From contig JAFQPB010000026.1 in the NCBI GenBank assembly GCA_017411905.1, positions 1 through 20,215 on the forward strand: a stretch of DNA of 20,215 nucleotides. Reading direction: 5' to 3'. A model generated the notes under the pieces. That model searched no databases and was not told the DNA's origin. It saw only the letters and a program-made list of their open reading frames with translations. Position numbers and translations under genes: made by a program. This document shows, piece after piece, positions 5,530 to 13,578 of the stretch. Numbering within the stretch: the stretch's first letter is position 1; the number at the start of each line of letters is the position of its first letter. Source of the DNA: Oscillospiraceae bacterium. Its GTDB lineage: Bacteria; Bacillota_A; Clostridia; Oscillospirales; Oscillospiraceae.

Positions 5530-8168
5530 TACCAAAGGAGATAGATGCCACCAAAAATCAAGAAGCTGATAACCGTCATACAGACACCTGCACGGAATGC
5601 ATCGTTCTTATAAACGATTTCAACGGTATGGGTGCCCTCTGTCATATAGATGCCCAGCATCGCGCCGCCAACCTGTACGGTTTCCACCACCTGCCCGTCT
5701 ACGGTAGCGATCCAGTTGCCGTTTTGGGGAATGGAGGTATAGAGCAGGCCGTCCCGGTTGCAGTCAACGGTGCCGGAGATGCGGGTGTTTTCAAATTCCG
5801 TAAGGGAGAGGGTGGAGGCGTTTAGAATACTGTGTGCCTGACGGAATTTTTCTTCATTCAAAATGCCGTTATCCAAGCTGATAGAGCTGCTTTCGCCTGC
5901 CTTAACAGTGAACACGATCTCGATCTTATCTCCGGGCTTTACATCGGCAACAGAAATCATCTGCGGCAGGCTGTAGGAATCGTTATAGAGGAACGACCCG
6001 TTTTTCCGCACGCTAAAGGAATTGCGCTTGCCCTGGTGGATATAAACGCAGAAAAAGCCTTCTTCCTCGGGAGTATAGGTGTAGGTCACCTTTCCACCGC
6101 TTTCTGCCTTATAGTAGCAGTAGCCGCTGGCATAGACGTTCGAAAGGGTAATGCCGGATTCCGCGGTGATCGTCAGATTATTTGTAGATGACCAAACAGT
6201 GTCCACACCGGTGGCGGCATCTACCAAATTATTTTGGAAGGTAAAGCGGTTGCCGGAGATGGGAAATTCCAAATCGGCAAGGGCACTGTTGGCAAGGAAG
6301 CCCAAGGGCAGATAGGCGTTATTTTCTAAAAGTGCCACCTTGTCAAACCGCGCTACTTCATCAAAATAGCTGTTTTCTTCCACATAGCCATCCCGTTCCA
6401 GCATATATTTAATGCCCAAAAACAGATTGGCCACCGGGGAGGCCTCCTCATAGCAGTAGCGGTTATAGTTGTCCTTTGCGCCGTAGCCCAGTGCCTGCAT
6501 AAACTCGGTCACGCCAACAAAGGCCGAGCTTGTAAAGGTGGTAATGCCGTTGTAGCCGTTGAGCGCACCGTCGTTGAGGGATTGGGTGTGGGTGGTCTCT
6601 GCCCGGTAGAAAAGGTTGTCCTTTTCCAGCTCCTTCATAAGATCGATCGCTTGCTCGGTATTTTCCTTACCCTTGGGGTAATAGGAAATGTTGGTGCCGC
6701 CGAAATTCATACCGAAATTCACAAAATTGAGGATCAGCTCCACCACCATCACGCCGGCGAGGGTACGGGCGCACAGCTTTTGGTGCGCAGATTGCATTTG
6801 CAGCAGCGCATCCTTTTTGCCCTTCTTTGAAGCCCTCATTTGCTTTGTGCGGTAAAGAAGTACAGTAGCGTACAGCATAATGAGCACGAAATTAAAGAGG
6901 ATAAAGACCGCTTCCGTACTCTTTTCTGAGAGAAGAACAAGCAAGGCGGCAAGACTTACAGCAAGAACGATCTGTTTTGGACGGAAGGTTTCCCAAAGGG
7001 TAAACGCCCGGTAGGCCATAAAGAGCAGCACAAAGGAAAATAGGAACGAGAACCGGTAGGGGATCATATTGGTAAAGTGGAAGCCGTGCCAAATATAATC
7101 CAATTGCCGGATGGCAAAGCTGAGAAGGAAGAACACAAGGAGCAGGGTAGTGCAAATTTTCTCCCGCAGCTTCACTTCTTTGGAGCCCAGCATCAAAAAT
7201 GCCAGTACGATGGTACCGATGCCGCAGTAAAGATTGGGCAGACCCTCCTTAAAGGTGGGAGAAATAGCGGCATTCATATTGCCGGCGGCCTTTGCCATTG
7301 CCTCTAAGAGACCCGCAAGGTTGTGCTCGGTGACCATATTGAGCTTAAATTCCTCGGGGAAGGTGTTAACGGAGGAGTGGGTATTTTGCAGTGCCATAAA
7401 GGCGGGCAGTGTCAGCACTGCCGTCATACAAAGGGCAAGGACAGAAAAGACTGCCATCAGCCCCAAATCAATAATGAGCTTTTTAATGCTCTTAAAACGG
7501 CAGATTTCGTAGCAGATAAAGGAAAGAAATACGAAAATACAGACGAAAAAGCCTACATAATAATTGATAACGACAGAGAGGAACAGCGTCAGCGTATAAA
7601 GGACGAATTTCCGTTTTTCCAGCAGGCTCACCATCCCCAGCATCACCAGCGGCAGCAGGGCAAAGGTATCCAGCCACATAATGTTCCACATATAGCCCAG
7701 CGCCCAGGCGCAGGTGGCGTAGAACGTGCCGAAAAGGGCAATGGACCCATCATTGCGATTGAAGATCTTCTTCAGGAACAGGGCGAAAAACAGTCCTGCA
7801 AAGCCCAGCTTAATGGGCAGTAAAAAGGAAAAATAGCCGAGGATCATACTCTCCGGCAGGAGCACGGCCAGCCAGTTGAGCGGCGAGGCGAGGTAGTAAG
7901 CAAAAAGCCCCAAAAAGTCCAGCCCCAAGCCAACGCTCCAAGTCCATTGCAGTCCCTTCCCGGAAAGGAGTGCCTCCCGCAGCTCCACAAAAAACGGATA
8001 GTACTGATGGTAGGCATCGGAATAAAGGAAGGAGCCAACGCCAAAGGGGAAATATCCGCAGACGAGCATCAAGGCCGCCAGTCCCCCAAAGGGCAGTAAA
8101 AAGGCAAGCAGCAGGGGAGAGATCGGTTTCTTCCCGAGGGAAATATTCGGTAAACGGAGTTTCTTCAT
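5502..8168 (-). CDS. YfhO-family polytopic membrane protein
   Basis: This 888-residue protein starts with ATG at 8168, six bases downstream of GGAGGT. About a dozen hydrophobic segments fill residues 15-500 (first PLLLAFLLPFGGLAALML), with conserved family-like features such as FPFG after TM1 and a MIPYRFSFL stretch. A long, mostly soluble beta-rich region follows (about 500-855), then a last membrane segment (CMTVISFLIFGGIYLLWY). This layout fits the bacterial YfhO membrane family of GT-C-like fold; the Bacillus subtilis member takes part in lipoteichoic-acid glycosylation. The substrate here is unknown. The C-terminus is abnormal: the final residues RGVEPR and the TAG stop come from the inserted element at 5244-5529. 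Without the insert the frame would continue ...WYKPYKKFRKEENV and stop at 5210-5212. The truncation is probably harmless, as it affects only a short tail after the last membrane segment. Confidence 0.85.
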   Translation of the reverse strand: MKKLRLPNISLGKKPISPLLLAFLLPFGGLAALMLVCGYFPFGVGSFLYSDAYHQYYPFFVELREALLSGKGLQWTWSVGLGLDFLGLFAYYLASPLNWLAVLLPESMILGYFSFLLPIKLGFAGLFFALFLKKIFNRNDGSIALFGTFYATCAWALGYMWNIMWLDTFALLPLVMLGMVSLLEKRKFVLYTLTLFLSVVINYYVGFFVCIFVFLSFICYEICRFKSIKKLIIDLGLMAVFSVLALCMTAVLTLPAFMALQNTHSSVNTFPEEFKLNMVTEHNLAGLLEAMAKAAGNMNAAISPTFKEGLPNLYCGIGTIVLAFLMLGSKEVKLREKICTTLLLVFFLLSFAIRQLDYIWHGFHFTNMIPYRFSFLFSFVLLFMAYRAFTLWETFRPKQIVLAVSLAALLVLLSEKSTEAVFILFNFVLIMLYATVLLYRTKQMRASKKGKKDALLQMQSAHQKLCARTLAGVMVVELILNFVNFGMNFGGTNISYYPKGKENTEQAIDLMKELEKDNLFYRAETTHTQSLNDGALNGYNGITTFTSSAFVGVTEFMQALGYGAKDNYNRYCYEEASPVANLFLGIKYMLERDGYVEENSYFDEVARFDKVALLENNAYLPLGFLANSALADLEFPISGNRFTFQNNLVDAATGVDTVWSSTNNLTITAESGITLSNVYASGYCYYKAESGGKVTYTYTPEEEGFFCVYIHQGKRNSFSVRKNGSFLYNDSYSLPQMISVADVKPGDKIEIVFTVKAGESSSISLDNGILNEEKFRQAHSILNASTLSLTEFENTRISGTVDCNRDGLLYTSIPQNGNWIATVDGQVVETVQVGGAMLGIYMTEGTHTVEIVYKNDAFRAGVCMTVISFLIFGGIYLLWYKPRGVEPR

Positions 8169-8198
8169 CGGTAAACCTCCAAAATGTGCATTTTATTA

Positions 8199-8227
8199 AG
8201 TTTACCATATTTTTCCCCGCGGGTAAA
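8199..8227 (-). promoter_or_regulatory. Possible promoter of yfhO
   Basis: On the minus strand TTTACC (8227-8222) and TAAACT (8204-8199) are 17 bp apart, about 30 bp before the ATG. The boxes are moderate matches only. Confidence 0.4.
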
Positions 8228-8250
8228 GGGTTTTATGAAAAAAAGAAAAA

Positions 8251-8376
8251 ACCAAGCCTTCCCCTTTGGGGAAGGTGGCATTTGCGAGGTACGAGAAAAT
8301 GACGGATGAGGGTCGGCCTGCACCCATTTATCCCCTCATCCGCCCCTGTGGGGCACCTTCTCCCAGGAGAAGGCTT
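8251..8376 (+). repeat. GC-rich palindromic dispersed repeat, copy 2
   Basis: Bases 8257-8289 are a 33-base exact match to the reverse complement of 5087-5119. The element begins with CCTTCCCCTTTGGGGAAGG and ends with CACCTTCTCCCAGGAGAAGG (8354-8373), giving inverted ends as in copy 1, but the middle and right arm have diverged. It fills most of the gap between spoIVA and yfhO and contains no gene I can support. Confidence 0.7.
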
Positions 8377-8405
8377 GTAGGGGTTGATGCCAACATCGCC
8401 ACAAA
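8377..8405 (+). repeat. Dispersed GTAGGGG-YGATG repeat (left hairpin), copy 1
   Basis: GTAGGGGTTGATGCCAACAT followed by CGCC is a degenerate copy of the hairpin motif at 17660-17685 (GTAGGGGTCGATGCCCACAT). In both places it is followed within a few bases by a second hairpin with a GGCGC/GCGCC-type stem, so the two hairpins appear to travel as one unit. Confidence 0.55.
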
Positions 8406-8436
8406 ACAAAATCGGCGCCTGATGCGCCGATTTTGT
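8406..8436 (-). terminator. Terminator of spoIVA
   Basis: A perfect 13-bp stem, ACAAAATCGGCGC (8406-8418) / GCGCCGATTTTGT (8424-8436), with a 5-base loop, lies 12 bases after the spoIVA stop. On the minus strand it is followed by a T-rich tract (TTTTGT). Confidence 0.8.
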
Positions 8437-8447
8437 AAAAAATACCT

Positions 8448-9911
8448 TTATAATATCAAACAAATAACCCCGTTTGCACCCTCGTTGACCACCCGGGTCA
8501 GACAGCCGCGGAACTTGCTGCGTACTTCATCCGGGGTGCGAACCAGCTTGGAACTGAGCCCCTCCTGAATGAGGGCGTAGACACTCTTGCCGAAGATATT
8601 GCTTTCCCACAGCTTTTCAGGCGACTCGCCTGCCAAATAGCCGATCAAATCCCGCGACTGCTTTTCATCGCCCACCATCGGGGAGATCTCCGTGTCAATA
8701 TCCACCCGGATCATATGGATGGACGGTGCGCCTGCCTTCAGCTTTACGCCGAATGCACCGTTCTTTTTAAGAATTTCCGGTGTCTCCAGCTTCATTTCCT
8801 CTGCACTGGGCATTACGATGCCGTAGCCGGTAGCCTTGACCGAGGAAAGGGCATCGGCGATCTTATCGTACTCCCGCTTGGTCTCCGACAGGGTAGTAAG
8901 CAGCGATAGAAGCTGTCCGTCATTTTCAATGGGAAGCCCCGCCTTTGCGCTGAGTATCTCATAAAACAGCTTTTCCGGGAAGGTCAGCACGCAGGAGACC
9001 GTACCTGTTCCGAGGTCGATGGCGCGAATCTTAAAGTCCTGTACCGCCTCCAAATCTCCAAGGGCGGCCAGCGTGCCTTCCGCCTGTGCAAGACAGGCGA
9101 TCTGCTCTGCAACCTGCAAAAGGGCTTCATAAAGGACGCTTTTGACCGGATGCTCCATTTCCAGTGCATCCATCCACCGGGGGAGATACACGGCAAGCTG
9201 CTGCATAGGAAAGGCGTACAGCAGCTCCTGTAAAAGGTCGTTGATATCCTCCGCCGTCAATGCCTGACAGTCGCAGATAAAGCTGTCCACGCCGTATTTT
9301 TCCTTCAGCTCTAATTGTACCGACTTGGCCTTTTCTCCGGCAGGGGAGGCGGAGTTGATGATGACAAGATAGGGCTTTCCCGTCTTTTTCATATCGGTGA
9401 TCGCCCGCCCCTCGGCCTCTAAGTAATCTGCCCGGTCTATGTCCGTTACCGTACCGTCGGTGGTCACCACAAAGCCCACGCTGCAATGCTCCTGCATTAC
9501 CTTTTGGGTGCCCAATTCTGCTGCTTCTACCAGCGGTATCTCGTAATCATACCAAGGGGTGGTGACCATCCGGGGCACACCGTCCTCCGTAGCACCTACC
9601 GCGCCCTCTACCATATAACCTACCGAGTCGATCATCCGCACCCGCAGCCGTGTCATCCCATCCGGGCAGATCTCCACAGCCTCCTCCGGTACAAATTTCG
9701 GCTCGCTGGTCATAATGGTCTTTCCCGAGCCGCTTTGGGGCAGCTCATCCTTTGCCCGTTCTTTGCGGTAGGGGTCTTCAATGTTGGGAATGACCATCGT
9801 CTCCATAATTCTTTTAATGAGGGTAGATTTGCCGGTGCGTACCGGACCGACGACCCCGATGTAGATATTGCCTCCTGTCCGGGCGGCAATATTTGCGTAC
9901 ATATTTTCCAT
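8448..9911 (-). CDS. spoIVA: Stage IV sporulation protein A (spore coat morphogenetic ATPase)
   Basis: SpoIVA polymerises on the forespore surface, using ATP, to form the basement layer of the spore coat. This 487-residue protein is close to the usual length (492 in B. subtilis). The start NIYIGVVGPVRTGKST carries the Walker A motif GPVRTGKS (residues 22-29), and DSVGYMVEGAVG and TDGTVTDIDR are typical of the family. The C-terminus GVICLIL also fits. The ATG at 9911 has AAGGAGG seven bases upstream; a second ATG three codons later is less well placed. Its presence implies an endospore former. In many Bacillota spoIVA sits just after the der/gpsA cluster; here it is on the other strand about 5 kb away, with accessory genes between. 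I could not identify a convincing sigma-E promoter. Confidence 0.97.
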   Translation of the reverse strand: MENMYANIAARTGGNIYIGVVGPVRTGKSTLIKRIMETMVIPNIEDPYRKERAKDELPQSGSGKTIMTSEPKFVPEEAVEICPDGMTRLRVRMIDSVGYMVEGAVGATEDGVPRMVTTPWYDYEIPLVEAAELGTQKVMQEHCSVGFVVTTDGTVTDIDRADYLEAEGRAITDMKKTGKPYLVIINSASPAGEKAKSVQLELKEKYGVDSFICDCQALTAEDINDLLQELLYAFPMQQLAVYLPRWMDALEMEHPVKSVLYEALLQVAEQIACLAQAEGTLAALGDLEAVQDFKIRAIDLGTGTVSCVLTFPEKLFYEILSAKAGLPIENDGQLLSLLTTLSETKREYDKIADALSSVKATGYGIVMPSAEEMKLETPEILKKNGAFGVKLKAGAPSIHMIRVDIDTEISPMVGDEKQSRDLIGYLAGESPEKLWESNIFGKSVYALIQEGLSSKLVRTPDEVRSKFRGCLTRVVNEGANGVICLIL

Positions 9912-10042
9912 AAGCCAGCCTCCTTATGCATGTTCTATGAAAGAATATGTCCACGGAAAGGGAAATAGACTGGAAATTTTTCAGTGAGTCAAAATAGAGC
10001 ACAATCGTCAAAAAGCAATTAAAATAGACAGCCACAAAGGAA

Positions 10043-10068
10043 AGGGGCCGATGCAGACATCGACCCCT
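10043..10068 (-). terminator. Hairpin after the metallopeptidase gene (terminator-like, repeat-related)
   Basis: AGGGGCCGATG (10043-10053) pairs with CATCGACCCCT (10058-10068) apart from one mismatch, loop CAGA. On the minus strand it is followed by TTTCCTTTG, so it can end the metallopeptidase transcript. The arm sequence is the same motif as the dispersed repeat at 17660 (AGGGGTCGATG). Confidence 0.6.
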
Positions 10069-10108
10069 GAAAGTAAGATTTGATACGGTGAGACTTACGA
10101 AATGTAAT

Positions 10109-11917
10109 TTAGTAACCAAAATATAGTCTATATACACCTGACTGTGTTGCCGGATTGTACGCCGATATAATAACGAGATACGGCACATTTGCATCCAGCG
10201 TTTTTGTTATTTTAGCTTGGAGATTACCGCCACCGTCATCGTTGTATGTAGATGGCTGACTTGCGCTGGTGGATATTGGCAAAGTTGAACGCGGGTCAAT
10301 TACATACAAATAGGTGTCATATGTTGCATCCATCGTAAAGGTTACCGTCATTGTACTTGGCACAGTATAACGCAACAGATCCACGTTGTTAAGAGCCAAT
10401 GTGCGCATACTGGCACCGCAATTCGTCGTGCACGAAAGTGTACTTTCATAGGTGGAATATGTTGCTGTTGGCATTATAGCTAATTTTACATCACCGCTTT
10501 GACTGCTGCTGTAAAACTTAACTTTTACTATATACTTGACACCTGCTGTTACATTATAACTAAGTAAAGCGTTCCAGCTATATCCAGAGTCATCATCCGA
10601 ATCCAGCAACACGCCGTTTTCGTCATACAAATATAACATTGTATCTTTGCTTCCGAATGTTTGAAACAGCTTTGTTCCCCCAGTAGCAAAGGAAACGTTA
10701 TATTCGATATATCCACCCGGTTGCAGAGTTGTAATTTTTTCCGTATAACGGTTAGAGGAATTGATAACAAGATTTGTGCTCGCAGTTAGGGAGATGGCAA
10801 CGTAGTTTGAAATATACGGTCCACTAACAGGCTCCTCTGTGTGATATCCTCTGACTGCAACATTGATGGTAAAATTGCCGGTACGGTCTTTCGTCACTTG
10901 ATTCCAAATACTTTGAGGTACGGAATAGGCGAAGGTCGTATTATAGGCTTGCGTACTTGCAATTGTAGGGGATTCACATATGTAATTTCCGTTACTATCG
11001 TAAAATACAACCTGAAAGCGGTCGTTAGGATTATTTATGCTGCCGTTTACCGTCCAAGATAATGTAGGGGGTGTAGAAATGGATACGCTTGACTGGTTTG
11101 TAATGGCTAAATTTCCGGGGGAAATATGGTATTCAGCCATAATAGCACCAATCTTCCCTCTAAGGCTCGGATAATATGTTTCTATTACATTCACAAAGTC
11201 TGTCAAGGTGTAAGTTCCTGCTCGCGTTGTACAATTCCACCAAGTTTGATAGCCCAATGCAACGTTATCAAATGTTTCGGCGGTGTAGGTTTCGTTTGCT
11301 TCGCTGTCGAATAAGTCCCATAAAACTGCAATAACTGCTTTTTCTTGCGCTTCGCAACTTTGAGGACCTGGGGTGACTTGCTCACACGGTAATTTAAGAC
11401 TGTCATATATGCTGTTGGCAAAATATGGAAGAATCGAATATTCGTTTTCATAATACTCCTGTGCAATTTGAGAAAAAGCAGTTGCCCAAGCTTCTGACCA
11501 TACTAAATGCATTGCAAAAGTTTTGTCTTCTTCACTGTAAAAATGATCTCCACTGAGGGTGTGATCTGTATTATGAATGATGATATCCCATAGAGTAGCC
11601 CCGCAGACACCCAAAGAACGTTCTACAAAATGTCCATATTCGTGAATCAGCGTATCGATATCCTTGAAGGCATTTGCTCCGATACCTGAAAAGCAGTTTC
11701 CAGCAAGAACACCAAAGCAAAAAGCAGCATCATCATCGAAAGTGTAAGGAAAAACTACATTAAGAAAATTATCGGTTGACATTCCCATATCAATCGCAAA
11801 CCGCTGGCCTGCAAGCATTCCTTGCTGGACATATACTGCTTTGAAAGCGTTGATTCCCTCATCGTATCTGGTGTAGTAACTAAAGGTAGTTGTTGCGCCT
11901 GTGCTTACGTCTTCCAC
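10109..11917 (-). CDS. Secreted zinc metallopeptidase, C-terminal fragment (HEYGH, PPC-like domains)
   Basis: This is the downstream part of a gene broken by a one-base frameshift near 11970. The frame is open back to about 11973 (NFKVAPDVAITNYTFDS...), but the first ATG is at 11917. No ribosome site precedes it, so it is probably not a separate gene. The catalytic motif HEYGH (bases 11630-11644) is a HExxH zinc site. The downstream WSEAWATAFS may supply the glutamate third ligand (gluzincin-like). The remaining C-terminal two-thirds is beta-rich: an Ig/fibronectin-like segment (ISTPPTLSWTVNGS), then two segments like bacterial pre-peptidase C-terminal (PPC) domains (YIEYNVSF...DTMLYLYDENG; LLRYTVP...DTYLYVIDP). 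It ends with YRLYFGY. The target protein is unknown. I am confident of a metallopeptidase and less so of its family. Confidence 0.75.
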   Translation of the reverse strand: MEDVSTGATTTFSYYTRYDEGINAFKAVYVQQGMLAGQRFAIDMGMSTDNFLNVVFPYTFDDDAAFCFGVLAGNCFSGIGANAFKDIDTLIHEYGHFVERSLGVCGATLWDIIIHNTDHTLSGDHFYSEEDKTFAMHLVWSEAWATAFSQIAQEYYENEYSILPYFANSIYDSLKLPCEQVTPGPQSCEAQEKAVIAVLWDLFDSEANETYTAETFDNVALGYQTWWNCTTRAGTYTLTDFVNVIETYYPSLRGKIGAIMAEYHISPGNLAITNQSSVSISTPPTLSWTVNGSINNPNDRFQVVFYDSNGNYICESPTIASTQAYNTTFAYSVPQSIWNQVTKDRTGNFTINVAVRGYHTEEPVSGPYISNYVAISLTASTNLVINSSNRYTEKITTLQPGGYIEYNVSFATGGTKLFQTFGSKDTMLYLYDENGVLLDSDDDSGYSWNALLSYNVTAGVKYIVKVKFYSSSQSGDVKLAIMPTATYSTYESTLSCTTNCGASMRTLALNNVDLLRYTVPSTMTVTFTMDATYDTYLYVIDPRSTLPISTSASQPSTYNDDGGGNLQAKITKTLDANVPYLVIISAYNPATQSGVYRLYFGY

Positions 11918-11943
11918 TACAGTCGAATCAAAGGTGTAATTCG

Positions 11944-12828
11944 TTATTGCAACATCTGGTGCAACCTTAAAGTTTCACTTTCCATATACCACCGGATAAA
12001 AATGTCCAACCCGCCGCTTTCAAATAGATCGCCAGGATCGGAGTTGTCAAAAGTGAATGTATAATGGCCGTTTTCGTCCGTATATGTGGTTGCGATACAG
12101 CGGGAGCCAACAGTGTCCTTATCGTGCAGCTCTACCTTTGTCAGCTTTAGGGGGAGCAGATCATTATCTTCGTTGTACGCCCAAGAAAGCGTGCCGGTTA
12201 CGGTGTTGATGTTGGAGGCGGTTGACGTCAATGAAACATCAGGTGCTTCTAAACTGTTGCTTTCAACCGTAACCTCCTCTACAAATGTACGCGATAAGGC
12301 GAAATAGGCCTCTTTCCATTCCTCTAAAGTAATTAGTCCAGCTTCGTACTGCTCGTTCATACAGATATGCCACGCTTGATCCTTTGCGATATCGCTGACA
12401 TAAACGGTATCACCGTATTTGTAGGTATAAATCGAGCTTTTCACTACTTCGCCATTTCCGTAATCTGCATAGAAATCCACACTTCCGAATTCATCATTTG
12501 CGGTAAGTGTAAATTGCATAGAATTGCCGCTGCCCTCTGTTACAGTTATGCCATCGGTGATATAGTAATAATCTACCACATCTGTATGATCAAAACGGAG
12601 TTCAACTTGTTCGTTGGATGAGAACCTTTCGGAGGAAACTGTGGGGCTTAATTTGCGTTCAGATTCAGAAGTATCGTTATTTAGAGAAATGCTCTCTAGC
12701 GATAGAATAGTTTCGGCTTGCACTACAGATTTCTCGTTGGGATTTGCAGACACGATGACGGTTGATATAGATAAAAGTTGGGCGAATGTTATGATGAAAG
12801 ATATAAATCTAAACATAGAAGATTTCAT
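11944..12828 (-). CDS. Secreted zinc metallopeptidase, N-terminal fragment (signal peptide, TTR-like domain)
   Basis: Start at the ATG at 12828, with GGCAGG upstream. It has a clear signal peptide (FRFISFIITFAQLLSISTVIVSA, likely cleaved near residue 29). A low-complexity Ser-rich region follows, then a beta-rich segment, then residues about 210-280 resembling a transthyretin/carboxypeptidase-regulatory fold (VTGTLSWAYNEDN...TTYTDENGHYTFTF). The last residues LRLHQMLQ are a frameshift product. Adding one base in the TTTAAG tract gives ETFKVAPDVAITNYTFDS in frame with the HEYGH fragment. The restored protein would be about 906 residues, from 12828 to 10109. It follows the lipoprotein gene by 44 bp, so the two are probably co-transcribed. 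Base composition is AT-richer than the flanking housekeeping genes. Confidence 0.75.
   Translation of the reverse strand: MKSSMFRFISFIITFAQLLSISTVIVSANPNEKSVVQAETILSLESISLNNDTSESERKLSPTVSSERFSSNEQVELRFDHTDVVDYYYITDGITVTEGSGNSMQFTLTANDEFGSVDFYADYGNGEVVKSSIYTYKYGDTVYVSDIAKDQAWHICMNEQYEAGLITLEEWKEAYFALSRTFVEEVTVESNSLEAPDVSLTSTASNINTVTGTLSWAYNEDNDLLPLKLTKVELHDKDTVGSRCIATTYTDENGHYTFTFDNSDPGDLFESGGLDIFIRWYMESETLRLHQMLQ
11966..11975 (-). other. Frameshift site joining the two metallopeptidase fragments
   Basis: On the minus strand the sequence reads GAAACTTTAAGGTT. One added base (for example a fourth T) turns the premature ...TLRLHQMLQ-stop into ...TFKVAPDVAITNYTF, which continues smoothly into the peptidase domain. 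The site is a short homopolymer area and does not fit a X-XXY-YYZ slippery heptamer. A point deletion or a sequencing error is therefore more likely than programmed frameshifting. Confidence 0.75.
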
Positions 12829-12872
12829 TCCATTTACCTGCCTTTCGATTGTTTAGTAGCAGAATCCATAGT

Positions 12873-13541
12873 TTAGCGTTTACTGATTTTTACTGTGGTG
12901 CCGTCAATAACTCGGTAACTAAAATCAATTCTGTATGTTATTGTCGGATGATAGTTATCCCCATCGTTCACAGGTTCGTGAAAAGCTGCAAGACAGATGG
13001 AAAGTCTGCCGGAATCCTCGGTAAAGAGTTCTGCCGGAATTGTTATTTCCTCGCTATGGTTATAAGTAATGCCTTCACCAAAAATAACATCCTTCCAGTA
13101 GCTCATTGTAAAACTGTATTCCTCAGATAGGGCTTCTTCCTCGGACATTTCTCGCACAAAATAATGGTTGTCAATTTCCTTATAGTCAGCGCATTCCGTA
13201 ATTTTTTGCACATCAGCATCACAAATATAGAGTGCAAAAATAAGTTTGCTATCTGCAAAAGCACTTGCAGCATAGGCTCCCCTGGGGTCTTGATTATACT
13301 TCTTGGCGCTTTCAGCGTTGTATGTTCCATAGTATAGATCAAAGGTAACATCATCCTTTTGGAATATGTCGGTATCGGAGCGGATAGCAAGCATTGCACT
13401 ATTGGGTGTAAAGGTATAGCCAAACCCCTTTTCGAGTGCTGCTTTTTGTCCGCAACCGGACAATCCCAGCGCAAAAATCAGCAAGATCAGTAACACCCTG
13501 AAAGCACGGCTTTGCCGTTTGTTTACAATAGAGCTTTTCAT
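12873..13541 (-). CDS. Small lipoprotein of unknown function
   Basis: I do not recognise this family. It encodes 222 residues from the ATG at 13541, chosen because AAAGGAGGT sits eight bases upstream; a longer frame to 13574 would start before the ribosome site. The N-terminus is basic with a hydrophobic run VLLILLIFALGLSGC and a lipobox L-S-G-C, lipid Cys at residue 30, so it should be attached to the outer membrane face. The mature part is mixed alpha/beta with many acidic and aromatic residues and no catalytic motif I can name. It ends with YRVIDGTTVKISKR. It is the first gene of a likely two-gene unit with the secreted metallopeptidase, which suggests a linked extracellular role. Its transcript has a long structured leader. 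Confidence 0.75.
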   Translation of the reverse strand: MKSSIVNKRQSRAFRVLLILLIFALGLSGCGQKAALEKGFGYTFTPNSAMLAIRSDTDIFQKDDVTFDLYYGTYNAESAKKYNQDPRGAYAASAFADSKLIFALYICDADVQKITECADYKEIDNHYFVREMSEEEALSEEYSFTMSYWKDVIFGEGITYNHSEEITIPAELFTEDSGRLSICLAAFHEPVNDGDNYHPTITYRIDFSYRVIDGTTVKISKR

Positions 13542-13578
13542 AAAAATACCTCCTTTAATGGTTATGAAAGACAAAAAT

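Noticed and set aside
5502..5530. A tRNA gene ending here
   Set aside because: Only the T-arm and acceptor-like 3' strand are present. I find no matching 5' acceptor strand, D-arm or anticodon arm upstream, and the opposite end of the element repeats the same 3' piece in inverted orientation.
7323..7823. 166-codon plus-strand frame opposite yfhO
   Set aside because: Gln/His-rich antisense translation of membrane-segment codons, with no start signals.
9912..9960. Sigma-E promoter of spoIVA
   Set aside because: ATATTC and CATGCATA-like pieces are present on the minus strand but the spacing (about 13 bp) does not fit sigma-E sites, so I do not call it.
11960..11980. Programmed ribosomal frameshift in the metallopeptidase
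   Set aside because: The zero-frame codons GAA-ACT-TTA-AGG do not form a slippery heptamer and no strong downstream pseudoknot or hairpin is evident; an indel or sequencing error is simpler.
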